NCBI GenBank assembly: GCA_032690845.1
Contig: CM064421.1
Span: 40,538,963-40,602,962, forward strand
Direction: 5' to 3'
Source of the DNA: Eleusine coracana subsp. coracana
Lineage: Eukaryota > Streptophyta > Magnoliopsida > Poales > Poaceae
DNA: 64,000 bases
In this document: positions 44,401 through 55,429 of the stretch, in pieces
Layout: the number at the start of each line of letters is the position of its first letter
Position numbering within the stretch: the first letter of the stretch is position 1
Program-made: the position numbers and the translations under genes
The notes under the pieces: model-generated
The model's input: the letters and a program-made list of their open reading frames with translations, nothing else
Database searches by the model: none
What the model was told of the DNA's origin: nothing

Positions 44401-47400
44401 TTAGTGAATGAATAGGGGGAGGGCCGAGCAGTACCCAATTTTGATTGGGGGTGATTTTAACATTATGAGAAGCCTACGAGATAAAAATAATGATAATTTT
44501 GAGGATAGATAGCCTATCTTTTTAATGTTGTTATTGACGGCCTAAATCTGAGAGAATTAAAAATGTCCGGAAGAAGATACACATGAGCTAACTCTTTAAA
44601 TGTTCTGACTTACGAAAAATTAGATAGAATTTTAATGTCTATAGAATGGGAACAATATTTTTCATTATCCACTGTGATAGCGCTATCTAGAGATATTTCT
44701 GATCATACTCTTTTGATACTAAACTCAGGGGATAGACCCATAAATTCTAGCCAGCCTATGTTTAAATTTGAATTAGATTGGCTCCTTCGAGAAGAGTTTC
44801 CAGACTTAGTGAAGAGAATTTGGGAGGGTGAAAACAATGGCTCAACGCCAATGGAGAGATGGCAGTCAAAAATTCATAGACTTCGCCAATATCTTAGGGG
44901 CTAGGCTAAAAATGTGAGTAGGGCTTACAAAAAGGGGAAAAAAAAAGATCTCCTGAATAAATTAGACAAAATAGACAAAAAAGCTGAGATAACCCTTTTG
45001 TCACCACAGGAAGTGGACTTAAATGAGTGCTTGCATAAACGTCTTGGAGAGCTACTTAGAGAGGAGGAGATTAAATGGTATCAAAGAGCAAAAATAAAGC
45101 AATTACTAGAGGGGGATTCAAATATGAAATTTTTCCAATTGGTAGCCAATGGAAAACATAGGAAGACAAGAATCTTTCAACTTCAAGATAGAGATGAAAT
45201 AATAATGGGTGATAATGAACTTAAGAAATACATAACAAATTATTATAAAGGATTGTTTGCTCCACCGTAAGAAACATCCTTTAGATTGGGTCATAATCGT
45301 AGGGATGACATTCCTCACGTTTTAGATGAGAAAAATAATTCATTAATTGCGACCTTCACAGAGGAAGAAGTTAGAGGAGCCATATTTCAAATGGAACATA
45401 ACAAAGCCCCTGACCCTCATGGTTTCCCTGTGGAATTCTATCAAGCCTTTTAGGACATTATTAAATATGACTTAATGGCTCTATTTCATGAGTTCCATAT
45501 AGGTAATCTTCCATTATACAGTCTAAATTTTGGAATAATTATTTTGTTACCAAAATGCAATGAAGCTATTAAAATACAACAATACAGACTAATATATTTG
45601 TTAAATATTAGCTTTAAAATCTTCACAAAGGTCACCACAAATAGACTGGTTTCAGTAGCACAAAAAGTAATTCAGCCAACACAAATTGCTTTTCTTCCGG
45701 GAAGGAATATTATGGAAGGTGTCATCATCTTACATGAAACCATACACGAGATGCATATGAAAAAACAGAGTGGAGTCTTATTTAAAATTGACTTCGAGAA
45801 GGCTTATGATAAAGTGAAATGACCTTTTGTTAGACAAATCCTAGAGATAAAAGGGTTTTCTACAACATGGTGCCAATGGATAAATGCATTCATACAAGAG
45901 GGTGATATAGGCATAAAAATAAATGATCAGATAGGTGACAATTTTCAGACGTACAAAGGTCTTAGACACGGGGATCCACTTTCTCCTATCTTGTTTAATA
46001 TAATGGTTGATATGCTACCTATTTTGATAAATAGAGCAAAAGAGAATGGTCAAATTATCGGGGTCGTGCCACATCTAGTGGAGGACGGCCTTTCTATCCT
46101 CCAATATGCAGATGACCTATCTTATTTATGGAACACGACATAGAGAAGGCAAAAAAGTTAAAACTAATTTTATGTACTTTTGAGCAACTGTCTGGCCTTA
46201 AGATAAACTTCCATAAGAACGACATCTTTTGCTTTGGGGCAGCAAAAGACATAGAGGAACAATATTCTCAATTATTTGGGTGCCAACATGGTACTTATCC
46301 ATTTAGGTACCTTAGAATTCCAATGCATTATAGGAAACTAAACAATTGTGATTGGAAAGTCATAGAACAAAGAATTGAGAAGAAACTCAGTAGTTGGAAA
46401 GGAAAACATCTCTCTGTGGGTGGAAGATTAATACTCTTAAATTCAGTTCTAATGGGCCTAGTAATGTTTATGCTATACTTCTTTAAAGTCCCAAGAGGAG
46501 TTCTTGAGAAGATAGATTATTACAGATCAAGATTTTTTTGGCAAGGTGAAGAGCACAAAAAGAAATACAGGTTAGCAAAGTGGAGTATTGTATGTCAACC
46601 GAAAGAACAAGAAGGACTTGGAATAAAGGATATTTATTTGCAAAATTAATGTCTTCTTAGTAAATGGTTGTTTAAGCTAATTAACAAAGATGGTTTGTGG
46701 CAAACCATTCTTCGTAGGAAGTACTTTTCAAATAAAACAATTGGTCAGGTTCAGAGGAAACCAGGAGATTCATACTTTTGGTAGGGCTTATGAAAGTAAA
46801 GGAACGATTTTTGGGTTTTGGTAGTTTCTGGGTTAACAATGGGACAAATATAAGGTTCTGGGAGGATAAGTGGCTAGGAAATTTCACTCTTAAACAACAA
46901 TACCCGTCCTTATACTTTATTGCTAGGCGGAAACACATAACAATTGCTTTGGTGTTTGGGACAATACCACTTAATATATCTTTAGAAGGAGTCCAACAGA
47001 CCAAAACCTAGCTTTATTGCATAATTTGGTTCATAGGATTGCCCATGTTAATTTAAATGATGAGAAAGATACTTATTGTTGGGATATACAACAAAAGGGT
47101 ATCTTTTCCGTTCAATCCGTGTATCATGCTTTGATTTATGATGGTAATGTCACAAGATGTAAGAAGTTGTGGAATTTAAAACTTCTACTAAAAATCAAAG
47201 TTTTCATGTGGTACTTAAAAAAAGAGGTGGTGTTGACAAAGGACAACCTTGTTAGAAGGAATTGGAATAGTTGTAAACGTTGCTTGTTTTGCACAAAGAA
47301 TGAAACGATCCAACACCTCTTTTTTGATTGTCACTATGCTAAGTTCATATAGAGAGAAGTGCAGTTCACTTTTAAATTTAGTAGTCCTAATAGTATTGAT

Positions 47401-47867
47401 CATATGTTTAAAGATTGGTTACTTAGGATTAATCTAAAAACAAAGAATCTCATGCTAGTGGGTGCTTTTGCTTTTTGTTAGGCTATATGAATTAGTAGGA
47501 ATGATATTGTTTTTAAAAAATCACCTATGAAAACGTATATGCAGGTTCTATATAGGGGAACACATTGGCTCCGCTACTGGGCGCAGTTGTAGAAGCACGA
47601 GGATGACCAAAAGATGTTAACAGACACATGCCGCGCTTTGGAGACGACGGTCATGCAGATCTTCGTGAACCATGGATGGAGATTTAGCAACAGGATTGCT
47701 GTCTAATAAATATCATCATCCAAACTTTATTGGTGTTTCTTTTCTTTTATTAGGTCATACCTAGAGATTGTATTCCAGATGAAGTGCTTCATGCACTAAT
47801 AATGATGTAAACTAAGGCTCTATTCTCTTAAGAAGAAGGCCGGAACCCTTTTCCATTATCTAAAAAA
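44401..47867 (+). mobile_element. 5'-truncated L1-type LINE (copy 2), 3.5 kb
   Basis: Flanked by perfect 18-bp direct repeats AGCAGTGACAAAACGCTT (44383-44400, 47868-47885). It begins inside the endonuclease domain (PILIGGDFNIM, about 44436), keeps the endonuclease SDHTLLIL box (about 44699), RT motifs FLPGRNIMEG, FKIDFEKAYDKV (about 45781), RHGDPLSPILFN (about 45964) and QYADDL (about 46106), and the zinc-binding CLFCTKNETIQHLFFDC near 47283. It ends in a short A-tail. Many stops and shifts interrupt it (for example TGA after AYDKVK), so it is inactive. Same family as 6138-7982. Confidence 0.92.
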
Positions 47868-47885
47868 AGCAGTGACAAAACGCTT

Positions 47886-48466
47886 GCACTTAGAAACGAG
47901 CAATAACCCAATTTACGCAATTATGCGAGTTTTTGCCAAATGCCCAAATGATCCTTTGAGTGCGACTGTGTGAGCCGTGAGCCAGGTTAGTGACGGCCGG
48001 GCTGGTAAATACGGCATGAGGTGACGCAGCGGCACATGACGCGACCCTACGCCAACAATAAGCACCGCATGATCCGTGCGTCCCATTCCGTGATCCAAGT
48101 CAATCACAACAACTGACATGGAAACTGCAGGAGAACTAGGCGCGTGTTATCACCTGAAAGTGTTGTCCCTATAACAATTGACAGATCCCGGCATATAAAT
48201 CAGCTTGATATAAAGAGCATCGCATGTTTTAGTGTTGTACGTGCTGGAACAACAATGCATACAGTACACGGTAGTGCTGCTGTGCGGCGTGTCGCGGGCC
48301 CGCGACTCCGCGTCGGACAAGGATGGGCCGGCTCAGGAACCATCGCCGAACCAATTGAGCCACCGCTTCGCCGCATCCGCGTTTCCGAAGCCTTGCAACG
48401 AAACCTTGTCCGACTCGAGCTTCCGTGTTTCCGAGTCCGCCAACGAGGCGGCCGAGGGACCCCAAA
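47886..48466. other. intergenic, 5' flank of CDC48-like gene
   Basis: GC rises toward the TATA box at 48467. No gene supported. Confidence 0.4.
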
Positions 48467-48473
48467 TATAAAA
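48467..48473 (+). promoter_or_regulatory. TATA box of CDC48-like gene
   Basis: TATAAAA in the context CCCCAAATATAAAAGGG, 109 bp before the ATG at 48582, with a purine-rich leader between. No other ATG lies in the leader after about 48500. Confidence 0.6.
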
Positions 48474-48581
48474 GGGATCAAACCGCATTGCTTCCCGTAG
48501 CAGCAGAGCATCGAGATCAGAGCACAAGCCAAAGGCAAGCCACCGCAGAGTTAACCACTTAACCCACACCCGATCGAGACG

Positions 48582-48998
48582 ATGACGAGCAGCAAGCACG
48601 TAGTTGTCGCGTCCTCCTCGTCCGCGTCCCCGGACCCGGCCGGGTACCGGCAGGTGGTTGCGGAGGCGACCGTCGACGGCGCCAATAACCTCTGCGCGCT
48701 CCACCCGCGCACCATGAAGAACCTCTCCATCTCCGATGGCGACGTCGTGCTTCTCAAGAGCAAGCGCCGCCGCGAGACGCGCTGCGTCGCCGTAGCCGAC
48801 GACGAGTGCCCGGAGCGCAAGCTCAAGATAAACGAGGCGGTTCGGTCCGACCTCCGAGTGCACCTGTCCAACGTCGTGTTCGTGTACGCGTGCCCCGACG
48901 GCGCCCTCAGGACGAAGCCGTCCAAGGAGAATCGGATGTTAAAGTGCTCCTTGTTTGTCTCGCTGATTATCGCCTTGTGTTCAGTTCTCGTTTTCTAG
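48582..48998 (+). CDS. orphan CDC48-type N-domain protein with hydrophobic C-terminus, 138 aa
   Basis: Single GC-rich exon from ATG 48582 to TAG 48996-48998. Residues about 22-105 match the first N-terminal subdomain of the AAA ATPase CDC48/p97 (VVAEATVDGANNLCALHPRTM, SDGDVVLLKSKRRRETRCVAV, NEAVRSDLRVHLSNVV, then the CPD turn). CDC48 would continue with the second N subdomain and two ATPase domains; here it stops at the CPD turn and continues with a basic linker (TKPSKENR) and an 18-residue hydrophobic stretch (CSLFVSLIIALCSVLVF) at the very end. No Walker motifs occur downstream. If translated it would be a cofactor-binding-like domain on a tail anchor, without ATPase. It could be a young truncated duplicate or a decaying fragment; a TATA box at the right distance and a clean frame favour a transcribed gene. 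Confidence 0.62.
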   Translation: MTSSKHVVVASSSSASPDPAGYRQVVAEATVDGANNLCALHPRTMKNLSISDGDVVLLKSKRRRETRCVAVADDECPERKLKINEAVRSDLRVHLSNVVFVYACPDGALRTKPSKENRMLKCSLFVSLIIALCSVLVF

Positions 48999-49410
48999 TG
49001 TAATCTTACATAGGTTTTAGAGTTTAGATGCTCTTTTGGATGGGTGTTCAAGAAGCATTCGAGCATTTTTCTTGTGGGTGTAAATGTTTTTTGCCGCTTT
49101 GTAAATGATACTACTATTTCTCTAATACAGTTCGACCCTAATCAAATTTATCTTGATTGGGACACACGGTTCATTGAATCATCGGAAACACAGAGATGTA
49201 ATAGGTACTTCAGGTGCGTTTTACTCGATCATGTTCCTGAATTGATAACACACAGAATTAAACTTTAAGCGAAACTCGAATTGTTTCATTCGGTACATAC
49301 TGAACAATATACCAAGTATACACCTGTGGAGTGTTGGACCTCCGTTCCTCAATCTGAACATGTTTGCTCGCGGTCTGTGGAGAGAAGACCTCGATACGCC
49401 TTTGCACACG

Positions 49411-49553
49411 TCTTTTTTTTTTTTTTTTTTTTTGAAACCGCACACAGCGTCATTGAAAGGAGAGCAATGAAGAATTCATGCTTCCTGTTTCTGTTCGAAA
49501 GAAGAGGGTTTCCTCGTTTCAGGAAAAAAAAAGTATTCATGCTTTCTAGCTAG
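49411..49553. repeat. retroposon tails (poly-T run and small A-tailed insert)
   Basis: A run of over 20 T at about 49411-49433, followed by sequence like an inverted retroposon 3' end. Beside it, near-identical 13-bp repeats ATTCATGCTTCCT (49474-49486) and ATTCATGCTTTCT (49535-49547) flank 48 bp ending in an A-run, as a tiny retroposed insert would. Confidence 0.45.
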
Positions 49554-49662
49554 ATAGAAATACGCAGTCTCAGAGCATCCTACTAAAAACGTGATTTTCA
49601 GCCAAATCACATGGGCACACCATACACTACTAGAATCTGTGGGCACTTGTTACATTCGTCTT

Positions 49663-50015
49663 GGTCCAGTTTAGATCCACCTCCTAAACTTTAACATTTT
49701 TGCTCTAACTTTTAGCCAGATCATTACTTAGTTTTAGATCCCTAATCACTCCAATCCTCATAAACGCTCCTAAACTTAAAAAAAAAGCAACTAAAATTAA
49801 AACTACCTCTCTTACATATGATATTTTTCTTCATCCACATATATATACACTTAGTTAGTTAGTTATAGATAAAGAACAAATATGTCTATTTTTTGTTTAG
49901 CCAAAGACTTTAGTTATGAATCTAAATATGCACCTTCTAAAATTTAGTTAGCTAAATTTTTAGCTCGCTAAACTTTAATTGGATAAACTTTAGCCAACTT
50001 AGAAGAATCAGGACC
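49663..50015. mobile_element. MITE with GGTCC termini
   Basis: The left end GGTCCAGTTTAGATCC and right end (reverse complement GGTCCTGATTCTTC) are inverted repeats. The AT-rich interior repeats CTAAACTTTA-like words on both strands. The target duplication is not clear, so the superfamily (PIF/Harbinger or hAT) is undecided. Confidence 0.5.
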
Positions 50016-50032
50016 TTAACTTGGAGAGAACC

Positions 50033-50173
50033 GAGCCGTGGCTCGGTTGGCTAGCGGAGGGGAGTCCCTGCGCGGCCACCCGCGTTCGAGCGCTGGCTCA
50101 CGTGGTGATCTGCGCGGGACGGGAGTCCCTGCCACGCCCGTCTGCGTTCAGCGTCGTCTGGCGTGGGTGTCTC
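50033..50173 (+). mobile_element. tRNA-derived SINE
   Basis: A Pol III A box TGGCTCGGTTGG (50039-50050) and a B box core GTTCGAGCG (50084-50092) at tRNA-like spacing, with a repeated GGGAGTCCCTGC phrase. The tail, GTCTCACCTAAAAAAAA, is split by the TRIM element and resumes at 50448. No clear SINE target duplication. The fragment at 53229-53305 shares GTTCGAGCGCTGGCTC. Confidence 0.68.
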
Positions 50174-50447
50174 TGTTGAACCATAAGTGAATTGTCCACC
50201 CTTCCCCATTAGCTTAGATTTTTAAGTGCAATTGGGTCGGTGCATAGTAGCTTAACTTGGTATCGAGCCAGAGGTCATGAGTTCAAGTCCTAGCGACCGC
50301 ATTTTTCGCTGTGTCACTCCTATTTTCACGTTTGCGCCCTAAGAGAGCTGCACGTGAGGGGGAGTGTTGAACCATAAGTGAATTGTCCACCCTTTCCCAT
50401 CAGCTTAGGCTTTTGGGTGCAACTGGTCGGTACATAGTAGCTTAACT
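50174..50447 (+). mobile_element. miniature LTR element (TRIM/SMART type), 274 bp
   Basis: Terminal direct repeats of 84 bp (50174-50257) and 83 bp (50365-50447), both TGTTGAACC...AGCTTAACT. Flanking target duplication GTCTC (50169-50173, 50448-50452). The interior starts with a primer-binding site TTGGTATCGAGCC (initiator tRNA-Met type) and ends with a polypurine tract GAGGGGGAG. It also carries a B-box-like GAGTTCAAGTCC (50279-50290). There is no coding capacity. It sits in the tail of the SINE just upstream. Confidence 0.88.
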
Positions 50448-50519
50448 GTCTCACCTAAAAAAAATATCCTTGTTCTCCTTAGGCCAAAGACTCGCGGCAT
50501 AGCTCACACGACCAGCTTA

Positions 50520-50665
50520 GTACCTATGTATGGTTAGGGAGGAGGTTCGAGGATTTTCTCGGCCTGTGTGAGAAGACTCTTCTCCTTAAATTAATATCAT
50601 CGGAGGGGGTTCAGAGATTTTCTCGACCTGCATAAGAGGGCTCTTCTCCTTAAAGTAATACCGTA
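50520..50665. repeat. short tandem duplication
   Basis: Two diverged units of about 65 bp: GATTTTCTCGGCCTG...CTCTTCTCCTTAAA and GATTTTCTCGACCTG...CTCTTCTCCTTAAA. They resemble a common grass retroposon 3' region. Confidence 0.5.
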
Positions 50666-51005
50666 ATGGTGACTTCTTAACCGGCAGGTCGGTGATCGCA
50701 GCAGCACAACAGTCCGGCCCTGAACCCCGGTCACGCGCAATCGTGCTCCAGCACGGCACAACCCTGCAACGGCAACAAAGACAGGGCTTACGGCTCGCCT
50801 GACCCGAACTCAGATCGCAATGCCTCTCTAACATGTGGGTCTCCGTGCATCTCACATGTCAGTGAGAATCCAATGCCTTCACGTGTGAGGAACTGCTTCC
50901 CATCATCAATGGCGCGGACCCAAATCCTCAGCAATTGTGCATTAACATTAACAGGGGCTGATATGTGAGCCAGCTAGGCCGGTTCCCTCTTGACCGCCAT
51001 CGTCG

Positions 51006-51270
51006 TCATGGACCATCCTCGGCAGCAAGCCTCGCGCCTGCGCTGCCGACTCTGACCTCGCGCTGCCGCGCGTGTTGCTCCTCACCATCCCGCCGCGCAT
51101 CTTCCCGGATGTAGCCACCGCCCGGAACCCCTCGGGCCTCCTCGTCTTTCAAGCCAACCTGAGTTGCGCCACGCACCCCTACCACATCAAACCGATACGG
51201 CTTCCAAAAGGGCGGCTGGCATGAGTTGCTCTCCGACTACTTCGTCCTCGACACGCATCTGCGTCCGCGT
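51006..51270 (+). pseudogene. DUF1618 pseudogene fragment
   Basis: Reads WTILGSKPRACAADSDL, then LLTIPPRIFPDVATA, then NPSGLLVFQANL, matching the first 90 residues of the intact gene at 53511 but with internal deletions. A stop follows near 51230, and similarity resumes in another frame (LSDYFVLD). No downstream domain remains. It marks a third DUF1618 copy in the cluster. Confidence 0.72.
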
Positions 51271-51697
51271 ATCGATGTTTCAAATCATTGACGATAAATT
51301 TCCGTGAATTGCGTGTTTAAAGACAGATGGTTTGTAAGAAGGATTATACTAATTTGAGAAAAAACCCTATGCCCAATTTCAGAATGCTTGTGTTTCTTAC
51401 GTAGATTGTACAGGAGCGTAAAACAATAACGATAGAGGAAGCGAACCTTTAGCTCCGTGGTGTGTGAGCGGATGAGCATATGTGTGTGTGTGCGCGCTCT
51501 CTGAGTGTCGATGGCGATTGGGACAAGTACGCATTATAGCTGAGCTGATCGACAATGTTGCCACACGTCTACCGTGGCATTTAAGATGTGTTAGAGGGTT
51601 GCCGTCCGTCGTTGTTGACTTTTCGCTCTATCTACAGTACCTCTATAGCTCCTTCTGGGCAGAAGGACGCCTTGAGAAGAATCTTTTTCAGTCCATT

Positions 51698-51750
<53 letters not shown>

Positions 51751-52402
51751 ATTTGCTAGGCCTTGGGCGTTAGCTTTTTTGAATTTGTTCATGATGATAA
51801 TATCGTAAGACAGTATGTAAATTTTTACTCCTTCGTAAATATGACTCTCTTCAATATCAACTTTCAGCAAGAATTAAGAACCGGACTAAAGATCTTTCAC
51901 TTGTGACATCAACTCATGTCTATATAAGGAGAAGACTTTTTTTCTTAGATCATTAGTAGAACTAGTGTCTTTTATTTTATCTAAAAATACTATTGTCCCT
52001 AACAATATTTAATAGTCAATATTCTTTGTAATTGATGGGTTTTTTGGCTAACAAAAACCACATTAGACCAGGAATAGTGTATGAACTGGTAGACGATGGG
52101 GCAATGCTAATTTTCCGGTGGCTCTTTGAAAGCTTGCTTCTCTCTATATATATTTGTGAACTTGTCTGTAATTTCTCTTGATAGTGGTGTCTGTTGCGTG
52201 TGTGTTCGTTTTCTGGAGTCTAAATTTTAGTGTTGTCATATCAATCATTCGAACACTAAATAGAGTGACTAAATATAAAAGTAATTACATAGTTGAAACC
52301 TAATTTATAAGATGATTTAATTAAGCTTAATTAAGTCATCATTACGAGATATTTATTATAGCATTATATTATCTAATAATAGTATTTGTTCGTAATTTGT
52401 CT
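51271..52402. other. intergenic with (TC)n microsatellite
   Basis: A pure TC run at about 51701-51749. No gene supported in the rest. Confidence 0.6.
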
Positions 52403-52690
52403 TTTGTTCAATTTTGATTTGGTCAAAGTAGCGTGCGACCATCTTCTATTTGTATGATCGATTCTATCAATCTGAAAGAGAAAGATCATACCAAGCTTCG
52501 GATGACATTATGGTTATGTGGAAACCGGTAGATCTCAGTGGCATTGCCGCACCAGTGTTTTACATTTAACGACAAAGGAGAAAGCAGAGGAATGGCGAAC
52601 TAAAATCAAAGGAACATCTGCCTCAACGAAAGCACTCTTGCTACTTCAGACTCCACAGCCTCCTCTTCTCGTCTCACGACAAGAGTTCAA
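52403..52690 (+). repeat. orphan copy of DUF1618 gene 5' flank
   Basis: Parallels 53052-53440 through landmarks GATCGATTCTATCAATCTGA, GTGGAAACC, GTTTTACAT, ACGACAAAGG and CGACAAGAGTTC. The parallel stops where the coding region of the intact gene would be approached. It lacks the 77-bp insert of the other copy. Confidence 0.75.
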
Positions 52691-53228
52691 TGCTGCTCTA
52701 AATGTCTAAATGAAGATGGACGAGATGAACTAGTTTATAATCATGAAGACGTTTTCAAAAAGGCCCTTACAAATTGATAAATTACAAATACAGCATAAAG
52801 GTGTGGTTCAATGCCGCTTATCTAGCTGACTGTTGTACACCGAGTTCACCTTCTTCTATTAATGACTAGTGGGTCCATATTTGGTACCCTCTTTGTGAGT
52901 GTGCATATTTCTTATACAATGCCATAATAATGTAGGACTCTCCATGCGCATATCAGAAGGACGCCTTCTATCCTTGTTGTGTGGCAGATCTGTGATAATT
53001 GGCATGCGAAATGACAGTACTACATGTGTGTAATTTGACTTGTGTCCTTGTTCAATCTTGTTTTAGGCAAAGTAACAGATGTGCGATAATTATATGATCG
53101 ATTCTATCAATCTGAAAGAGAAAAATCATATATACTAAGCTTCAGATAACATTATGATTACGTGGAAACCAGTAAATCTGAGCGGCATTGCCGGCTTGCC
53201 GCACTGGTGTTTTACATACAACAACAAA

Positions 53229-53305
53229 AAAAAAAACTTTGGCTAGCAGCCAGCCGGCCAAGAAATTATCTTTTAAGGTAGGAGCCAGCGCTCGAACCCG
53301 GGCCG
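53229..53305 (-). mobile_element. 77-bp SINE fragment in 5' flank of DUF1618 gene
   Basis: Flanked by perfect 20-bp direct repeats GTTTTACATACAACAACAAA (53209-53228, 53306-53325). The minus strand reads CCCGGGTTCGAGCGCTGGCTC, a Pol III B box shared with the SINE at 50033, and ends in a T-run. The duplicated flank at 52555 has no insert. Confidence 0.75.
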
Positions 53306-53510
53306 GTTTTACATACAACAACAAACGACAAAGGGGAGGAATGGCAAACGAAAAACAGTTTAACATCTGGCTCAACGGAAAGCACTCCTGCTCAGTTCAG
53401 ACTTGACTTCACGGCCTTCGTCTCGTGAGTCGCGACAAGAGTTCGCAGTCCCGCACGCCGCACGCCTCGCCCAACCACACTGACCTTGCCGCGTCCCGCG
53501 ACGAGACGGC

Positions 53511-55429
53511 ATGCCGGGCCCCACCTCTCTGCCGCCGCCGTGGGTCATCCTGGGCAGCATCCCGCGCGTCTGCGCCGCCGACGCGGATCTCCCGCCCGGC
53601 GCCGACCTCGCCCTCGCGCTCGAACCGTCTCCGCGCGTCTCTCTCCTCAGCATCGCGCCGCGCATCTTCCCGGACGCCACCATCGCGGCGACCGTCCGCC
53701 ACTGCCCCTTCGTCCTCGCCGCCGACCCCTCCGGCCTCCTCCTCCTCCACGCCAACCAGGGCCGCACCAGGGGCCCCACCATCATCGACCGCCCCGGCGA
53801 CAAGTACATCGGCATGGACGAGTTCGTCCCCGGCTACTTTGTCCTCGACGCCGCGTCCGCCTCCTCGCTCGCCCTCCCCGACCCCGAGCTCATCAACGAC
53901 CAGTTCCACCTCGGCCTCCTCCTCGACCCCCGTGGCGGCGGCCACTACATGGTCGCCGAGCTCGCGCCTATCCAAGGCGCCGACTACGGCCTCCTCTTCT
54001 GCTTCTCCTCCGACGTAGGCGAGTGGGTACGGAAGACGGTTCAGTATCCGTACCCAGACCGGTGGTTCCCCCGTGGCGTGCTCTCGCACTACGGGAGGCT
54101 CTGGTGGGTGGACCTCTCCCTAGGCATCATCACCTGCGACCCCTTCGCTGACGAGCCGGTCCTGGCCTTCGTTCCGCTACCGCCGGGCAAGGTGATCCAG
54201 CACAATGTGAATTCTGACATACTCGACAAGTACCGCGACACGAGGGTCAGCGCCGGCAAGCTGCGTTTCGTCGACATGTACCGGAACCGTGACGCCCGCG
54301 GCGCTCTCAAGGTCAGCGTTTGGACGCTGCCGGATCCCGACTCCACGGCGTGGGCGCTGGAGCACGAGGCCAGCTTCCCCGACATCTGGGCCGATCAGAG
54401 CTACAAGGCCACGGGGCTGCCGGAGAAGGCACCCGAGTTCGCGCTCATCCACCCCAAGAACCCCGACGTCATCTACTTCTTCCTGGAGGAGCACATCTTC
54501 GGCGTCGACATGCCTGCCAGGAAGGTGGTGGAGTGTGCGCCCCACGAGCTGGACGTGCCGGCGTCCAAAGGAGGCCCCTCGTCCTCGTGCGTCCTCGCAT
54601 GGGAGCTGCCGCCCACCATGACCGCAGGTACATTGCAACCTTCCTTCTCCCCTTCTCCCTTTCTCCATGTGTTGCTCCACTGTCTGGTAATTCTGCGATG
54701 TAAACGTGCCTGTTCGTTAACATTGACTGCCTAATGCCACTCCATTTGCATAAGCGTAATAATGTAACCTTACAGTCCAGTACTGGACCATGATAGGTGT
54801 GTCTTTGGGTATGCTCGCCAAACATTATTGTGTAGCTGGTAGCCTGTTGTGCATTTACACGTATGTATGATCTGCAGATTTTATGTTTGTAATTTGGCTT
54901 GGCTATTTTTCAGCCTTTTAATTTGTTAATAGTTGTGGCGTACCTAGTTTGTTGTCCTGTGATATACATGTTGGTTCTAGTTGCCTAGTATTGGCTCTGG
55001 AGTGTGATACTCTTAAGATTTATTTGTCGTAGTTGGTGTTCTCTCTGTTCTTGAGTTCTTAGCTGCTGATTGATTATTTGTTTCCTAGTACAAAATGGAG
55101 TAATATGTCTTTAAAGGTAAAGATAAACACTTTTCACAAGGTTCCTACAGCTCTAAGCCAGATCTGCGCACATGCCTACTAGAGCTTGAAAAGATCAATT
55201 GCAAAATAGTTTTCTTGAATATCATGCTTTCTCTTGAGCAGTAGCTAGCAGTCACAATAAGCTTAGTGATTTCTGAACTTAACTGCACCCATCTGTGCTC
55301 ACCACAAGAGTGCTGCTAGTTTATATATAAAAATAAAAGTAATGTATTCTAAATCTTTTGACAAACATGTGGTGCTTGTTACTGATTATAGGTTTGCCAC
55401 AGGAGGCCCTTGACAACGGCGTGAATTAG
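53511..55429 (+). CDS. DUF1618 family protein, 2 exons, 384 aa
   Basis: Exon 1 53511-54627, intron with GT at 54628 and AG ending 55391, exon 2 55392-55429 (LPQEALDNGVN, then TAG). Without splicing the frame would run to 54734 through low-complexity intron sequence. The N-terminus has the family start (PPPWVILGSIPRV). The middle has the DUF1618 core GRLWWVDLSLGIITCDPFAD, and the C-terminal third continues to FALIHPKNPDVIYFFLEEHIFGVD. The family is large in grasses, with no known reaction; many members resemble F-box-associated beta-propeller proteins. No F-box is seen here. GC at third positions is very high in exon 1. The 5' flank is duplicated upstream (52403) and carries a SINE fragment. 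Confidence 0.86.

Noticed and set aside
49626..49638. CACTACTAGAATC as a CACTA terminus
   Set aside because: No inverted partner or subterminal repeats found nearby; probably chance.
50279..50290. B-box-like motif as a tRNA gene
   Set aside because: No A box at tRNA spacing and no cloverleaf; it lies inside the TRIM element.
53409..54089. 226-codon minus-strand frame and other long frames over DUF1618 exon 1
   Set aside because: Shadows of a very GC-rich exon; the plus-strand frame has the family motifs.
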